From the NCBI GenBank assembly GCA_024036415.1, contig JAMWET010000156.1:186001-250000 (forward strand): a DNA stretch of 64,000 nucleotides. Direction: 5' to 3'. Made by a program: the position numbers and the translations under genes. The notes beneath the pieces are model-generated. The model worked only from the letters and a program-made list of their open reading frames with translations, searched no databases and was not told the DNA's origin. Numbering within the stretch: position 1 is the first letter of the stretch; every line of letters begins with the position of its first letter. This DNA is from Prochilodus magdalenae. Its lineage: Eukaryota > Chordata > Actinopteri > Characiformes > Prochilodontidae. Of this stretch, positions 1 to 12,290 are shown piece after piece.

Positions 1-260
1 TGGGGTCACTCCACCTCCAGCCCTACCGCACACCTCCAGCTGCAGGAACTGTGTAAGAATATTCAAGGTTATTCAAGCAAACCATTAGGAACCTCATCTG
101 GCATCTGGCATGCTGCGTTAGCAAACATGGCGGCCCCACGCCATACTGAGAGACACTACTTCTGTGTGTGTAGCTCAATAAACACTGCCCTATTATTGAT
201 TTATACTGTTGCGACTTATGCACAGTACTGTATTTATTCCTGAGGTCGGAATGACTTGTC
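1..260 (+). pseudogene. 3' end of a Tc1/mariner-like transposase copy (cut by window edge)
   Basis: This is the last part of a Tc1-like DNA transposon whose 5' part lies outside the window. Bases 114-149 read CVSKHGGPTPY followed by stop TGA, which is the usual GG-P-T-x-Y ending of Tc1 transposases. About 100 bases of 3' untranslated sequence follow, including 'tgtgtgtagctcaataaa'. The same C-terminal coding end and 3' flank recur at 29660-29920 (plus) and at 35050-35250 (minus), so all three belong to one family. The reading frame upstream of position 110 is damaged and no catalytic residue is visible. An open frame on the other strand is an antisense shadow. It is a dead copy with no host function implied. 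Confidence 0.72.
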
Positions 261-3200
261 TGTGAAAGTACGTGTACAAGAGTAAGACGCTCTGCATTCT
301 CTCTCATCCCTCAGCCAGACATGAACCTAAATGTCTTGGAGTCTGTATGTAAAGCGGTCCGTTTGCATGTGGGGGATGAAAAATATTTGCAATTATCTTG
401 TGATTTGTTCATGCGCTCTGCCATATAGCTGTATTAGACGAGTAATGAAAAGGGTAGATATGAAATCACCATGCAGAGATAATGTTATACTTTGTGGAGA
501 CAATAATATCGCAGCAAAGGAGCGGAATAATACGACATAAATTACTTTCTGAAATGTTTCAATAATCCAAAAAAAGAAAAGAAAGAAAAAGCAGAGATGC
601 AATCTTACCTCACTGACTATTCTGCCAACGTTTCTCATTAAAAAAGGATAAAGTAAATAATGGATGTTCGGCAGAGCGCCTGATTGCTATGCGAAAAATA
701 GTGCCAATAGTGCTAGGCCAATAGCAGTGGCCCCCACACACTAGATAAGTGTGAAGTTGCTGGGTTATAAATAGCTGATTGGACGCAGCTCGAACATTCA
801 CACATCACTTTCAATCATACAGAACTGAGACACTGAGCTTTCCAAGTGGTTAATTCTGCCACATGGTTTGCGAAGAACGCTAACACATGGGCAGATACAG
901 ATGTTGCAGTCAGGCTAGTTCATTATCTTTCAAAGCAAGCGTCTTGTGTTTGTGGATTAAAGTGATGGTTCAAACTAAAATTTCATTTACACAATTTCCC
1001 CCAGCACAAATTTGATCAGCCAAGACATGTTAGAGTCTGAAGTCTGCCTTTTTAGTCTTTCACTGGAGCAGATGTCGACAAAGTCTGTTTTACAGGGGAA
1101 AAAGATTTCATCAATAAGGAAATTGAATAATCACATTTGCAATTTGGGTAGTCCTGTAGCGTCTGGATTCATTAGCTGCTGAAAGGTTCGAGCTGAGTTT
1201 TTAAACATGTAGGCGACGCAAAACGCCAGTTAGCAGGCTGCCCTTTTAGCATTTCAGTTTATGTTTTATATAAACAACATTTGGAAACAAACTAAAACAA
1301 ACTGAGGTGCGTGGCTCAGACAATCACGGTTCATCAGCAGCAGGCTAACCAACTGGCGCAGCTGAGACAACAGCACAACAACACAGGGAATATTATTTAT
1401 TATTTATTAACTACTGTTAATGAATGTGGCACATAGGTGTTGAGGTTCAATACAATGGCTTCTGCAACAGAATCTTTGAATGTGGTTTCATCAGTCTTGG
1501 CGGACTTTAGAAATATCACAGCCTGGTTTCTGAATGAGGTACCGTTGTAAAAATCTCACATTGTGCAGACCAACACACTAACCTTCACACGCTTGGTTTA
1601 AACCATGTCCAGTTTATAAAGTTGAACTTTATGAGATATTTTAACTTATATACATATATACACATATAACTAAAAGTATATATTTTAAGAAATAACTGTT
1701 TTGATGTTTGAGGTATGTCAAAGACGACATGTGTATGGTGTCGGAGATATCAACTAGAGTTAGCATGCTAACCAGCTAGCATCCTAACTGTAAGTGTATG
1801 ACGTTTGTACCTCCTGAGACAATAGTAAATTACTATAGCATCAGTTCCAATTAGTCAGACAGTCACAGCGTATTAATTTGGTGCTTGTTTCTTACAAACC
1901 TGAGAATGAATTCTCATTAAGTGTAATTAATAAATACATAAGTATCGTATGTCATATAAGACGGAACATACCTATAGTGTGTAATACCTCAATGTGCACG
2001 AATAACAGCGGTGTGGCATGGACTGGACAAGTTTCTGGATGAAGGCCACATCAATGTTCAGCCACTCTCACAAGAAATGATTCAGATGGGCCAGATTTGG
2101 TGGATGCCTTCGATGGCACAATTTGGGATTTTGGCCACTGCTGGTAGACCCATATGACTGTACGCTTCCATAGGCCTGCAGATTCAGCTACTTCCTTCAC
2201 ACTATGGTCTTTGGCACACACACATACAATCGCTCCTTAACATCTGCTTTGGACCCATTTATCACACATGGAACGAGACATTTACTGCAGTAGACCACCT
2301 CTTCTCAATCTACGGATCTCCTCACTCACACCTCCTCATAGCACCATCATCGCTAGCACCTAAAACACGCAGTGACTGAGTTTTTGTCCGGTGAGCATCA
2401 TGAAAACGTTACCTGTAATTGACCAGATAATGAAATCCTTACATCCCTTAAACCGCAAGACCACACTGCCACATCCTCAACGATGAATGAAACACAGTGC
2501 TGTAAATATGAAACGACCTAACGAGCATTTCAGAGGGTTTAGTCTGTGCAGCAAACCCCCACACAGTGGTCTCTAAATCTCTTTAAAGAAAAATAACGCT
2601 GGTGTATAATTTAAAAAATGCACCACTTACGACAACATTAGCCAATTTCACTTATTGAAACTGTGCTAAGACAAAAGTTCACTTTGAAGTTTAAGAGTTC
2701 ATCCTTGAAACAAAACAGTGAGAAAACACATCATGCATAATGTATGAAGCCTCTTTTTTTCTTCCCTTTATCTCGAATCCCTGCTCGAGGCACATGAAAA
2801 GAAGAAGTGTGAGAGAGAGGTAAGGAGAGAAGCTTTCTATGAGAGGAGTGTGTATGTCAGGGCCATCCTGCCTAATGTAATGGTGGACGCTGGCTTTCTG
2901 ATTTCCCTGGGGTATAAAAGCTATCATATCAACCCCGGCTACCTTTCAAGTTGGGCGGCTCGCTAGTACAGCGCTGGCTTAGAGCAAAATATCTCGGAAA
3001 AGGTTACAATGTGCTCGGTGGTAAACAATCTGAGCTTAGCAGAACTAATGGTATCAATTATTTCCATTTAGCGTTTTCTATTCTTGCTAATGCTCCTCAT
3101 GCAGCGGGGTCAGGGCCATGCGGAGCTTGTGTGTCCACTGTTGATCATTTCAACTCAAGGTTGGAACAGGTATTATTATTGCAAAGAGTGTCCTTAACAA

Positions 3201-3495
3201 CCAAATAGAACAGATTCAATGAGAAAGTGCAAATAGATAGAGTCGGGTCGGATCAATTCCTGCCACTGTTATATAAGGATCAAAGCGATGTTTTGGCCCA
3301 AGCGATGTTTATCCCAAATGTGCAAAGATATATTTGGTGTTCACAGAAGCAAAGAGGCACAGAAGCTGTCAAGTAATGGAATATTACATTTGAACCAATA
3401 GATTAATTACCAGCATGAAAACTGCTTGCCTAAGTCTGATTGTCTGAACTTCTGTACATCTGCAGTGGGTTATTTATGAGGTGTCTGAGAAACAC
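261..3495. other. Non-genic stretch, no supported gene
   Basis: I see no exon, RNA gene or assignable repeat here. Short alternating TA/CA sequence lies at about 1650-1668. Bases 2000-2400 have the look of an old interspersed repeat (few CpG, broken frames), but I could not assign a family. The short open frames at 2691-2927 and 2951-3208 show no domain and nothing that supports translation. Confidence 0.6.
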
Positions 3496-4305
3496 TGTAT
3501 TCGCTCGTCAGCCTTTACACACATATGAATTTGAGTGACATCCCATCCTTAACCCATAGGGTTTAATGTGATGTTGGCTCACTCTTTGCAGCTATAAGCG
3601 CTTCAATTTTTCTGGGAAGGCTTTCCATAAGGTTTAGGAATGGAGCAGCTATGTTGGAACAGGAGGGGCCATCCCAAACTGTTCCCACAAAGTTGGGAGC
3701 ATGAAATTGTCCAGAATCTCTTGGTCTGCTGAAGAATTATAAGTTACTTTCACTGGGACTAAGGGGCCGAGCCCAACTCCTAAAACCCCACACCATAATC
3801 CCACAGTGACACAGTGCAGTGAAGTCTTTACTGCTCTAGAGTCCAGTGGTGGCGCTTTACACCACTCATGGATGCAGCGGCTCATCCATGGAAACCCATT
3901 CCATGAAGCTCTCTATACACTGTTCCCGAGCTAATCTGAAGGCCACATTAAGTTTGTAGGTCTGTAGCGACTGACTCTGCCGAAAGTTAGTTATGCGCCT
4001 CAGCATCCGCTGACCCGGCAAGGTCATTTTACGTGGCCTACCGCCTCATGGCTGAGTTGCTGACGTTCCCACTCGCTTCCTTGTTGTCATAATACCACTG
4101 ACGGTTGACTGGCCTTGTTGCACAGGTGGCGTCCTATCACAGTACCACGCAGGAATTCACTAAGCTCCCGAGAGCGACCCATTCTTTCACTAATCTGTGT
4201 AGAAGCAGTCTGCATGACTAGGTGCTTGGTTTTACACACCGTGGTCATGGAAGTGATTGGAACACCTGAATTCAATGATTTGAAGGGGTGAGTGAATAAT
4301 AAAGT
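3496..4305 (-). pseudogene. Decayed, internally deleted Tc1/mariner-like transposon
   Basis: This is a Tc1-like cut-and-paste transposon on the minus strand. At its 5' (right) end the minus strand reads MGRSRELSEFLRGTVIG, the start of the paired-type helix-turn-helix that binds the terminal repeats. Further left, 3885-3649 reads PLVPVKVTYNSSADQEILDN and then LPTLWEQFG, the block that sits between the second and third catalytic acids in this family. The C-terminal end with 'ggctttccataaggttta' lies near 3620-3640. The segments that should carry the DES and SPIE catalytic motifs are deleted, and the frame changes several times. The copy is about 810 bp, against roughly 1.2 kb or more for a complete element. 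The end sequences 'attcgctcgtcagcc' (left) and 'gggtgagtgaataat' (right) match the family's ends, whose full terminal repeats are worn. It cannot encode an enzyme. Confidence 0.82.
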
Positions 4306-5230
4306 GTGAAAGTGTAATTGACAATAACGAGAGAAATAGTTATATTATATTATAAATAGTTAATATTTTAATGAGCTTGTTGGACATCCCTCTGTCTAAC
4401 ACCCCAGCCCCACCCCAGTCAGACAGAAACTGCAGTAAATGTACAGCGGACATCCTGCAGTAATCAGCTACAGTCCTCAAATACAGCAGATTGCTGTTAA
4501 ATAGCGCAGAAAGTCAGAATGTTGGATTTTACAGGAAGTAACTGCTGCTTGGGAAGCATACTGGGAAGTTTGAGCAACTTTTGGTGTGTTTTCTTAGTTC
4601 ATATTAATTACCTGTCACTTCTTCTTCTGTGCTCCTTTTCCCAGAAAAGAGTTATGCTATAGCATCTTATTATTACTCCAGTGGAACATTTGAATGCATT
4701 TAACATGTTTTGATATTATATTTTCTGTAGGGTTAAATTAAAGCAGATGTCACTTGATATGCTGTCCAGTAAAATATTGGTTTCTCTTTTGACGGATCAT
4801 AATAAAGAGTGGCATTTTAGAGTGGTGCAGAGTGGCCTGTAAAGTACTGCAATCTTAAAGTAAATGATTGAAAGTAAATAGATTTACTATCAGCTATTAA
4901 ATTTCAGCAAATTATATAGTTATGTTTAACATGATAGGCTGCTGTCAACGTTACAGTGGCGGTTAATCAATACATATACGTGTTCCATATTTTACTTATA
5001 TATTTCACTCGATTTGTTGCTGTAGTGACGTCTAATGAAAGCTAATGATTTCCTAGAGCATCTCAAAAAATGGCACATGTACCATTAGACCGCTCTCATT
5101 AGTGTAGTAGGTGAAGCCACGTTCAACAGTCCAGCAGTGGCTCTGTGATGCTGCTTGTTAGCTGGCCTTTAAACATCTCCAAGCCCAAGTTGAAAAGAAT
5201 TTTGGTTAAGCAGCATTTATTAGGCCAAAT
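4306..5230. other. AT-rich unique stretch, no supported gene
   Basis: This is AT-rich sequence with no open frame of interest, no recognised repeat and no RNA-gene signature. It leads directly into the 34-bp tandem array. Confidence 0.6.
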
Positions 5231-5774
5231 AACGATAAGCTGGTTATTAAGATATTGTATAAATAATGCTAAGCTGGTTATTAAGATATTGTATAAATAA
5301 CGATAAGCTGGTTATTAAGATATTGTATAAATAACAATAAGCTGGTTATTAAGACATTGTATAAATAACGATAAGCTGGTTATTAAGATATTGTATAAAT
5401 AACGATAAGATGGTTATTAAGATATTGTATAAATAACAATAAGCTGGTTATTAAGACATTGTATAAATAACGATAAGCTGGTTATTAAGACATTGTATAA
5501 ATAACGATAAGATGGTTATTAAGATATTGTATAAATAACGATAAGATGGTTATTAAGATATTGTATAAATAACAATAAGCTGGTTATTAAGACATTGTAT
5601 AAATAACGATAAGCTGGTTATTAAGACATTGTATAAATAACGATAAGATGGTTATTAAGATATTGTATAAATAACAATAAGCTGGTTATTAAGACATTGT
5701 ATAAATAACGATAAGCTGGTTATTAAGATATTGTATAAATAACAATAAGCTGGTTATTAAGACATTGTATAAAT
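5231..5774. repeat. 34-bp tandem array, 16 complete units
   Basis: Sixteen head-to-tail 34-bp units of the type 'aacgataagctggttatt' plus 'aagatattgtataaat' run without spacers. A seventeenth partial unit follows, ending at about 5790. Units differ only at a few diagnostic places: 'acgat' or 'acaat' at the start, 'aagctgg' or 'aagatgg', and 'agatatt' or 'agacatt'. The variants come in repeated blocks. The order caat/gacatt, cgat/gacatt, aagatgg/gatatt occurs at units 7-9 and again at 11-13, which points to duplication of multi-unit blocks. Such arrays grow by unequal exchange or replication slippage. No gene overlaps it. Confidence 0.95.
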
Positions 5775-7149
5775 TAAGATAAGCTGGTTATGGGCTTTGC
5801 ATTCAGCACCTTATGTTTTTTATTGGGTCTACTTTTGAGGCATCTCAGCGGAATGTCACGGACTGCACTGGAATTATCTGAACTAAAGCGATGTCCAGGT
5901 TATACAGATCCAGTCCACCAATCTAGGCAATCTTCTCTTTGTAGCATTTCCTGGAGGACCTATCTAAAGCGTCCTCCTCTTTTCATCTTTTTCGTGGTAA
6001 TTCGGGTCTATCTTCCCTGATCTGCAGTAACGGCGATGAGACGAGCAATATTACAGCACAGCTGGAGTTGCTACTTGCCATCCAAAACAGCCATGCAGTC
6101 TTCCTAATGAAACAATCAAATACCATGAACAATGTCTTGACTTTAAATATAGCTATGGTTAGTTGAAATGTCACAAAACGCAATAATTCCTGTCTTCTTT
6201 ATCATAGTAAGGCATCTAGAGTATATACAACCAAATATGCAGTATTACCCTGAAAGCAGGGATTTAAGCACTGTGCATCCTTACTGGGAGAACAGTTCAG
6301 TGGTCTGTAAATAAAAACATAAATTCATAACCTGTAGATTTAGATTGCAGCAATGTGGTATAATTGTGAACTGCGGTATCAGGGCTGTGAATAAACAGAA
6401 CCGTACTGGAGAAATTGCTGCCAGCTAATTACTGTCATTTTACAGGCAATTTTCTTTACAGTGAACGCTTTATAAAAGATCAAAAGCTTTACTTTTTACT
6501 TTCCAACATTTAGAGCTTTTAAGCAGGAGCATAATTTTGACAGAACCTGCGGGAGCCAAAAAAGAATGTCAGCTTTGTGAGTTAAGTTTAAACAAGCCTT
6601 AATCAAAGATTACAGCCATCCTACGTACATAAAAAGAAAGAAATTCTAGGAAAGTGAGAGACCAATTAGCAGACCCTGGTCAGTTATTCATAAACCCTAA
6701 TGCGAATCATGAGCACACAAGAACACCATTAACATAATCAGAAGGGAATTCTGGAACTGAAGTCCCTGGAGCTTTAAAGTAAGGCACTGTAGGTTAGAAA
6801 TGAAGGGGACACTGTTGACACATTATGACCCTTTACCAGCAAAAATGGTCTGCCTTTGATTGCAGCTACAGGCTTGCTTGTCCTCTACTATTCAGGCTTC
6901 CTCAGCAGGCAGCAGCATTTGCTAATAATGTGAAGTTCATGCACCGAGCTGACCTCGCGCGTTCTGTTTAGAGGTTGCCGTCTTGATTTGTACGGGACAT
7001 GACCCGGGTCTGAAATGTCCTGTTTTGTTCCTCACAGCCACTGTGCTGTACGAGATTTGGAAACAATCAAAAGTAGATTACAGGAAGTGGCCACGAGAAC
7101 AAGGGCAGCGCCGGCCTACTTTTTGATGCTAATGGCACATGGCATGGAC
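5775..7149. other. Non-genic stretch, no supported gene
   Basis: I find no recognised repeat or gene. The two small open frames near 5790-6183 overlap on opposite strands and carry no domain. Confidence 0.55.
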
Positions 7150-7830
7150 AGCATTACCTAGATTCATAGCCGAATTTGTTCTATTCATTTTGTTGACCTT
7201 ATTGAAGGAAGAGAAGCTGCGGTGTGATTCATAGTCAGTCGCAGCTGGGACAAATCACTGGCCTGCTGCTTATTAAAACTGATCCTGTAAATCTCTAACG
7301 GCCGCGTTGGGCTCGTTACAATGCCATTTTAATAAAGCTGTCATGCTCTGCGTTCCACGCTGGAGCATTTCTTTAACCAAACATTTACACCCTCTACTGT
7401 CTCCGAGGGGTCAAGCGAGTTAATCAGCGGGCTGTTGCGCCTATAGTGTGTCTGAGCGTATACGTATGCGTGCGTATTCCGCTGTGTCCCCAGCCGAGGG
7501 GGAAGAAATCAATCCTGGCCGCAACCTTCTGTTGTATATTGTCATGACTGCAAAAACATGGCCATGCAAATAAGCGTCGAGACAGATGTACTGCCAGAAG
7601 CCATGACAGCTGTCTTAATGTGATGCCCAGTGTACTGCAGAACTCCGCCTTCCTATCAATCAAGGGCTGTGTATGGTAATTATAGCTAAATTAGAGCAGG
7701 AGGATTGTGTCTTGGGGCCTCCTCTTAAAACAGCCATTAAGTGCAAGGTATTCATTTTTCAGGGGATATTTATGAGGAGATTAAATATAAGATAATACAT
7801 TTGCATAAGGAAGGAGGAGGTCTGAAGATG
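7150..7830. promoter_or_regulatory. Candidate conserved noncoding (enhancer-like) block
   Basis: The sequence is complex, non-repetitive and not coding. It mixes homeodomain-type AT cores ('ttattaaaactg', 'gagttaatcagcgg', 'ttaataaagctgtc') with GC-richer words ('aacggccgcgttgg') and 'atttgcataagg' near 7799. This texture is typical of vertebrate developmental enhancers. The call is inference from composition alone, since conservation could not be tested. Confidence 0.25.
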
Positions 7831-8925
7831 AAAAACAGGAGCTCCAAACAGGATTAAAGGATAAAGAAAAAAATATGACGCCCGTGCAGGACCTGGTAGA
7901 CCACCGAAACAGACCCCATCAGATAAACACTACTTAAAGCTTTAATCTTTAAGAGAGGTGGGAAAATCAAGCTGCATTAGGGGTCTCATTAGAGTTCTCT
8001 CACTACAGTACCCGGCATGCATTACCCACATACATCAGTCACACAACTAATAGGAACTCCAGGCCACCCCCTAGTGGGTACACTTCCAGGAACACAATCC
8101 CCATGCCCCTGCCACATCTCTGTCTTAACCTCTGTCCAGAAAACCAACCCTATATATAACATAACACTAAAGTATAGCATCAGAGAAAGTGCTTCATGTT
8201 TCAGAATCATCTACAGAGCCAGTACAGAAACCCTTGGAGCATGTTTCCTAGTCAGTATTCCCCTAGCCCTAGCCCTTTGGTGACGAGCAGATTTATCACA
8301 TTTTTGCTCTATTCCAGCTCCCAGCCCTCGTGAACTAAGCGATCAAGACATGAACACCTGGTACATCTGTGTTGGAAGCAGGAATGAAGCAAAAATGGGG
8401 ATTACTGCGGGTCCCCAGGGACGGGATTGGGAAAGATTGCCCAAAACAATGAGGCAGGGGGAAGATGGCATTTGGAAATGCTGAAAGGGTTCCTCGCTAA
8501 ACCTGCCTGCATGTCTGGAGAGGTTTTTCAGTACTATTGAAACTCGCTGCCAGTCACTTGAAAGTGAATTAGGGGAAAAGGTAAGAGCTCAGAGCAATTT
8601 CGACAATAGGCCTGAAAACCGAGAGCCGCTATAGCAGAGGGAAATAATCAGCAAGGTCTAAATCTCAACGCCCATGTAGCACATTTCAATCGTCATCTAA
8701 GCTGACGGCTAAAATTAGTGCATATAATGCCGCTCTGCAGTGGAGACGTCCACCTCAGACCACTGTAATCACTACAACCTGTGACCTTTTATTCGATGGC
8801 CAAAAGACTATATACGTGGATATACAGCCCAGACAGTACTGTGCTGAAAGTTGGAACAAGAACATGCTATTCATGTTTAAGAACAGGTTATTCATATCTG
8901 TCAGATATTTCTGAAAATATTATAC
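7831..8925. other. Non-genic stretch, no supported gene
   Basis: I see no exon or RNA gene and could not assign a repeat. The open frames at 8017-8283 are overlapping opposite-strand frames without a domain. Confidence 0.55.
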
Positions 8926-9810
8926 ATTATATGGACATAAATATTGGGACACTTGCATATTACATCTACAGGGGCTTTTAAGACATCCTATTCTAAATCC
9001 ATAGACATTTACATGACTTGCAAATATAACAGCTTCCACTCTCTTCTGGCAAAGGCTTCAGAAAAGAATTTCAGAGCGTCACTGTGGGAATTTTTTGCCC
9101 ATTTATCCTTCCCCAAGTCCTTTCCAAAAGCATTCCCAGAGAGTTGAAAGCATACAATCGTCTAAAATAAGCCTTGGTTGGCTGGAGCATTAGGATCTTC
9201 CTTCACTAGAGCTAAGGGGCATAGCCAAACCTTTAAAAAACAACCCCATAGCATTATCCCTCCTCCACCAAACTATACACAATGCAGTCAGGCAGGCAAC
9301 ATCCCTCCTGCCGTGTGACTTGTCACTCCACAGAATGTCCAGTAGCAGCCCTTTACACCACTCTAGCCAACATTTGTTTTTGTGTGCTTGGTGATATAAG
9401 GCTTGCATGCAGGTGCTCAACCATGAAACTCCTGCCACACAGTTTTTTCCAGAGGAGGTTAGGAACTCTATGAACCTCAGCACTCTGTGACCCCGCTCTG
9501 TAGCTGCCACTTCATGGCTGAGCTGCTGTGGTTCCTAAATGTTTACACCTTGAATTACACCACTTACAATTGATCGTGGAAAATATAGAAGGGAGGAAAC
9601 CTCATGAACTGACTTGTTGTAAACGGTGGCTACCTATTACAGTACCACAAGTGATTCAACTCAGTAAGCTCTTTAGGACGACCTTCACAAATGTTTATGA
9701 AGGCAGACTGAATGGCTAAGTGCTTGGTTTTATATACCTGTGGCAACAGGACTAAAACCTTAATGTGTTTGATGCTTAAGGCGTGTGTCGAAAGACTTTT
9801 GTCTATGTAG
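8926..9810 (-). pseudogene. Decayed Tc1/mariner-like transposon with worn terminal repeats
   Basis: This is a second minus-strand Tc1-like element, related to the copy at 3496-4305. The left end 'tatggacataaatattgg' and the right end (minus strand 'agacaaaagtctttcg') are the two worn inverted termini of one element. Between them the minus strand reads MAATERGHRVLR near 9510 (from the second DNA-binding region), then WSDKSH where the family has WSDES, so the glutamate after the catalytic aspartate is changed. KGLAMPLSSSEG follows (family GLGPLVPVKG). The third catalytic acid and much of the C-terminus are lost. At about 885 bp it is shortened and frame-broken. The plus-strand frames here are shadows. 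Confidence 0.85.
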
Positions 9811-11682
9811 GCTTCTTACATATACGGAAGAAAACAGGTGGAGAAACAGGGGTTTCCAGATCTGCAGTTCAATATAGAGGAAAGGAGAAGAGAAAGCTGA
9901 AAACCAAGCTTCACTCTTGCTTCAGACCTGAAAACCTCCACAGATTTCTCTGACAAATGAGAAGTGAGTCTCCTGAAATGAATGGAAGCTGTAATAAAGG
10001 CACAGAGTGCCTAATACTGAAATAATTGGGTAACTTGAGTAATGTCCATTTCATTTCCTGTTAGATATGTTTCCTGCCGCTCGTTCTAGACACTGTGATA
10101 TGTGACTTATTATTGACTTGGTTTCTGACTTTTGAAGAGTACTCCATGTACTTCATTATCTAACTATAGCAGCTGGTGTAGAACTCTGATACTGCTGATC
10201 CAATGTACTCATGAGTACTCAGAGTGGGCTGGATCCCTTTCAACACCTAGACAGAGGTAAAACTGATTAGCTTTATTGCTAACATTAGCACATCCCAGCA
10301 GTTTCTCTTATATTTTGCTTTTCTTATTATCTATATACGCTCACCAACACTACACTGACACCAGCTGACTGATAAACAGCCATGGGAACAGGTTTGCTGC
10401 TCTGTGAACACATGTTTGGCCATTTCTGTACTGCTTATTTCTCTTTCCACCTGCACTGCCTGCACAATTACTATGTTTATGTCCGAGCACTGGCGCATGC
10501 TAACAGCGAGAATGATGATAATTATAAAAAATCCTGTAAGAGAGATAATGACAGGCATTCTCTTGCAAGCTCCTTGTACTCCATTTCTTATAGCACCACC
10601 TTGTTGTTTAAAAATCCCTGGAAATAGCCAGCAATAACTGAACGCTGCTGAATACTGGTGAAGGCTAATAAGTGTAAATATTGCTGCAATCAAAAACTGT
10701 TGCATTCCCAAAAAATAAAAGGCAGGGGGTCACGCTGTGCAAGGACCAAAAATTCCTAATAACAGTCTAGCGTCAAAGTAATCACAATCCCCAATTTACT
10801 CAGACACAAGTGGCAGCACACACTGCGAGCATGCATCCGCAATCAATGACGATGTGAATTATTTTGACCTTCAGCGGCAATTAGCAACACAATCATAAAA
10901 AACGTGGCCTAACATGAGGGTCTAATAAACTGAGAACTGCAGGCAGTGGACTACTCTAATATCACTAGTTAGAACGCAGCTGCTGGTGGGTCGAGGCCGG
11001 CTCCAGCTCAAGACATTTCCTAATGGCTTCCCTGTAAGCATAACTGACAGTTATGCTGCCAATGCTGCATCACAGCAAACGGCTCCAACCGTCATTTATC
11101 ACAAGCGAAGCATCTTCATCGTTCCAGCAGCTCCAGAAAGCATATTTTCTCCTAGTATGTCACACGTCGTGTTTTGCTATAATGCAGATTAATTACTGGC
11201 TTCTTGCAGGGACTTGATAGAGTCTTGCCAAAATATTCAATTACAGTTTGGGTGGGTGGGGGGTACTTTGCCGTCGCACAACTGCTAACCCGGCACCGTC
11301 GTTATGCCACAATCAGCACTCCGACATATTGCAAATGGCGAATAATATAAGACAGTAATGACCTTGAGAGATAGAGAGAGAGCGAGAGACTGACGCTAGC
11401 TGGGAGTTATGCTAATGAGGGCATTATTGTTATTTTGTGTAGGAAAACAGATGGACTCAAATGGCTGGAAGATCAAAGGAGCCGTGCCAAGCCAAGGCAA
11501 AAGCGAAAACGCTAAGTGCAAATCCGGCAAAGACAAGGAGGGAAATGTTGTGCAAATAGTGAGTTTAGTCCTGGATTAGAGTAGAAATTGTTATTGTTAC
11601 TGTACAAACTGACTTTTGCTTTCAACTCAATTGCAGCACCTCAGACTGCAAGGTCTTACTATAGTAGCACTACCAGACTACC
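9811..11682. other. Non-genic stretch, no supported gene
   Basis: I see no convincing gene. A short purine (GA)n-like run lies at about 11371-11392. The largest open frame (minus strand, 10331-10711, 126 codons) has hydrophobic stretches but no signal-sequence context, splice sites or recognised domain, and it is overlapped by two plus-strand frames of similar size. I treat it as chance. Confidence 0.55.
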
Positions 11683-12290
11683 CTCTTTATTAGAAACACC
11701 CACCGTGTTGCTCCACCTTAAAGACTGTAGCCCTGCTAAGGCAAAATTAATTCCCCTACTCTTCAAGCCCATCACTGGAGGTCAATCTCTGACCACAGAA
11801 CTGAGTCTGCTAATGCAACCAACCACTGTCCTTGTTAGAATCACTGCTGTACTGAGCATGATCCACCATCCAGAAACATCAGATCAGCACTGGTGCTGTT
11901 TCCAGAAACTGTCCAGTGATGACTGGGTTTGAGGGTGGCTGGTCAATTAAGTGAAGCAAATGGTATGTGTTTCTAATAAAGCGGCCAGTGAGTGGAAGTA
12001 CACAGTAGGTGTTTCTAAAAAAGTGGCCAGTGAGTGGAAGTACAAGGTAGGTGTTTCTAATAAAGTGGCCAGTGAGTGGAAGTACAAGGTAGGTGTTTCT
12101 AATAAAGTGGCCAGTGAATGGAAGTAAAGAGTAGGTGTTTCTAATAAAGTGGCCAGTGAGTGGAAGTACAAGGTAGGTGTTTCTAATAAAGTGGCCAGTG
12201 AATGGAAGTAAAGAGTAGGTGTTTCTAATAAAGTGGCCAGTGAGCAGAAGTACAAGAGAGGTGTTTCTAATAAAGCAGTCAGTTAGTGAC
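11683..12290. mobile_element. MITE remnant with amplified subterminal 42-bp repeat
   Basis: The left end 'ctctttattagaaacacc' (11683-11700) is the inverted counterpart of 'gtgtttctaataaa' at 11967-11980, so the two bound a non-autonomous DNA element of about 300 bp with no coding content. Next to the left end lies 'gctccaccttaaag', a block also found beside the same end sequence at 22263-22398. The right end passes directly into the 42-bp tandem array. The same terminal motif recurs at 22376, 25061, 30567 and 56436. The superfamily is uncertain. Confidence 0.7.
11962..12290. repeat. 42-bp tandem array (about 8 units) derived from a transposon end
   Basis: About eight copies of a 42-bp unit built from 'gtggccagtgagtggaag', 'tacaaggta' and 'ggtgtttctaataaa' run head to tail. 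Alternating units carry 'tacaaggta' or 'taaagagta', which suggests duplication of two-unit blocks. The unit is the terminal sequence of the adjacent MITE. Because 42 is divisible by three, the minus strand is open for 161 codons with a 14-residue period. That frame is a by-product of the array, not a gene. Confidence 0.93.

Noticed and set aside
5231..5774. CRISPR-like look of the 34-bp regular repeat
   Set aside because: Units are directly adjacent without unique spacers, and the setting is a vertebrate genome. It is a tandem minisatellite.
5231..5774. Array of GATA-factor sites, because most units contain 'gataag'
   Set aside because: The base before GATA is C in nearly all units, not the A or T of the usual WGATAR site, and the repetition follows from the array itself.
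9190..9510. Minus-strand 106-codon frame as a host gene
   Set aside because: Its sequence matches successive blocks of a Tc1 transposase with damaged motifs, so it is part of the transposon relic at 8926-9810.
10331..10711. Minus-strand 126-codon frame with hydrophobic stretches that might suggest a membrane protein
   Set aside because: Two plus-strand frames of similar size overlap it, and there are no domain, promoter or splice signals. Hydrophobicity comes from AT-rich codons.
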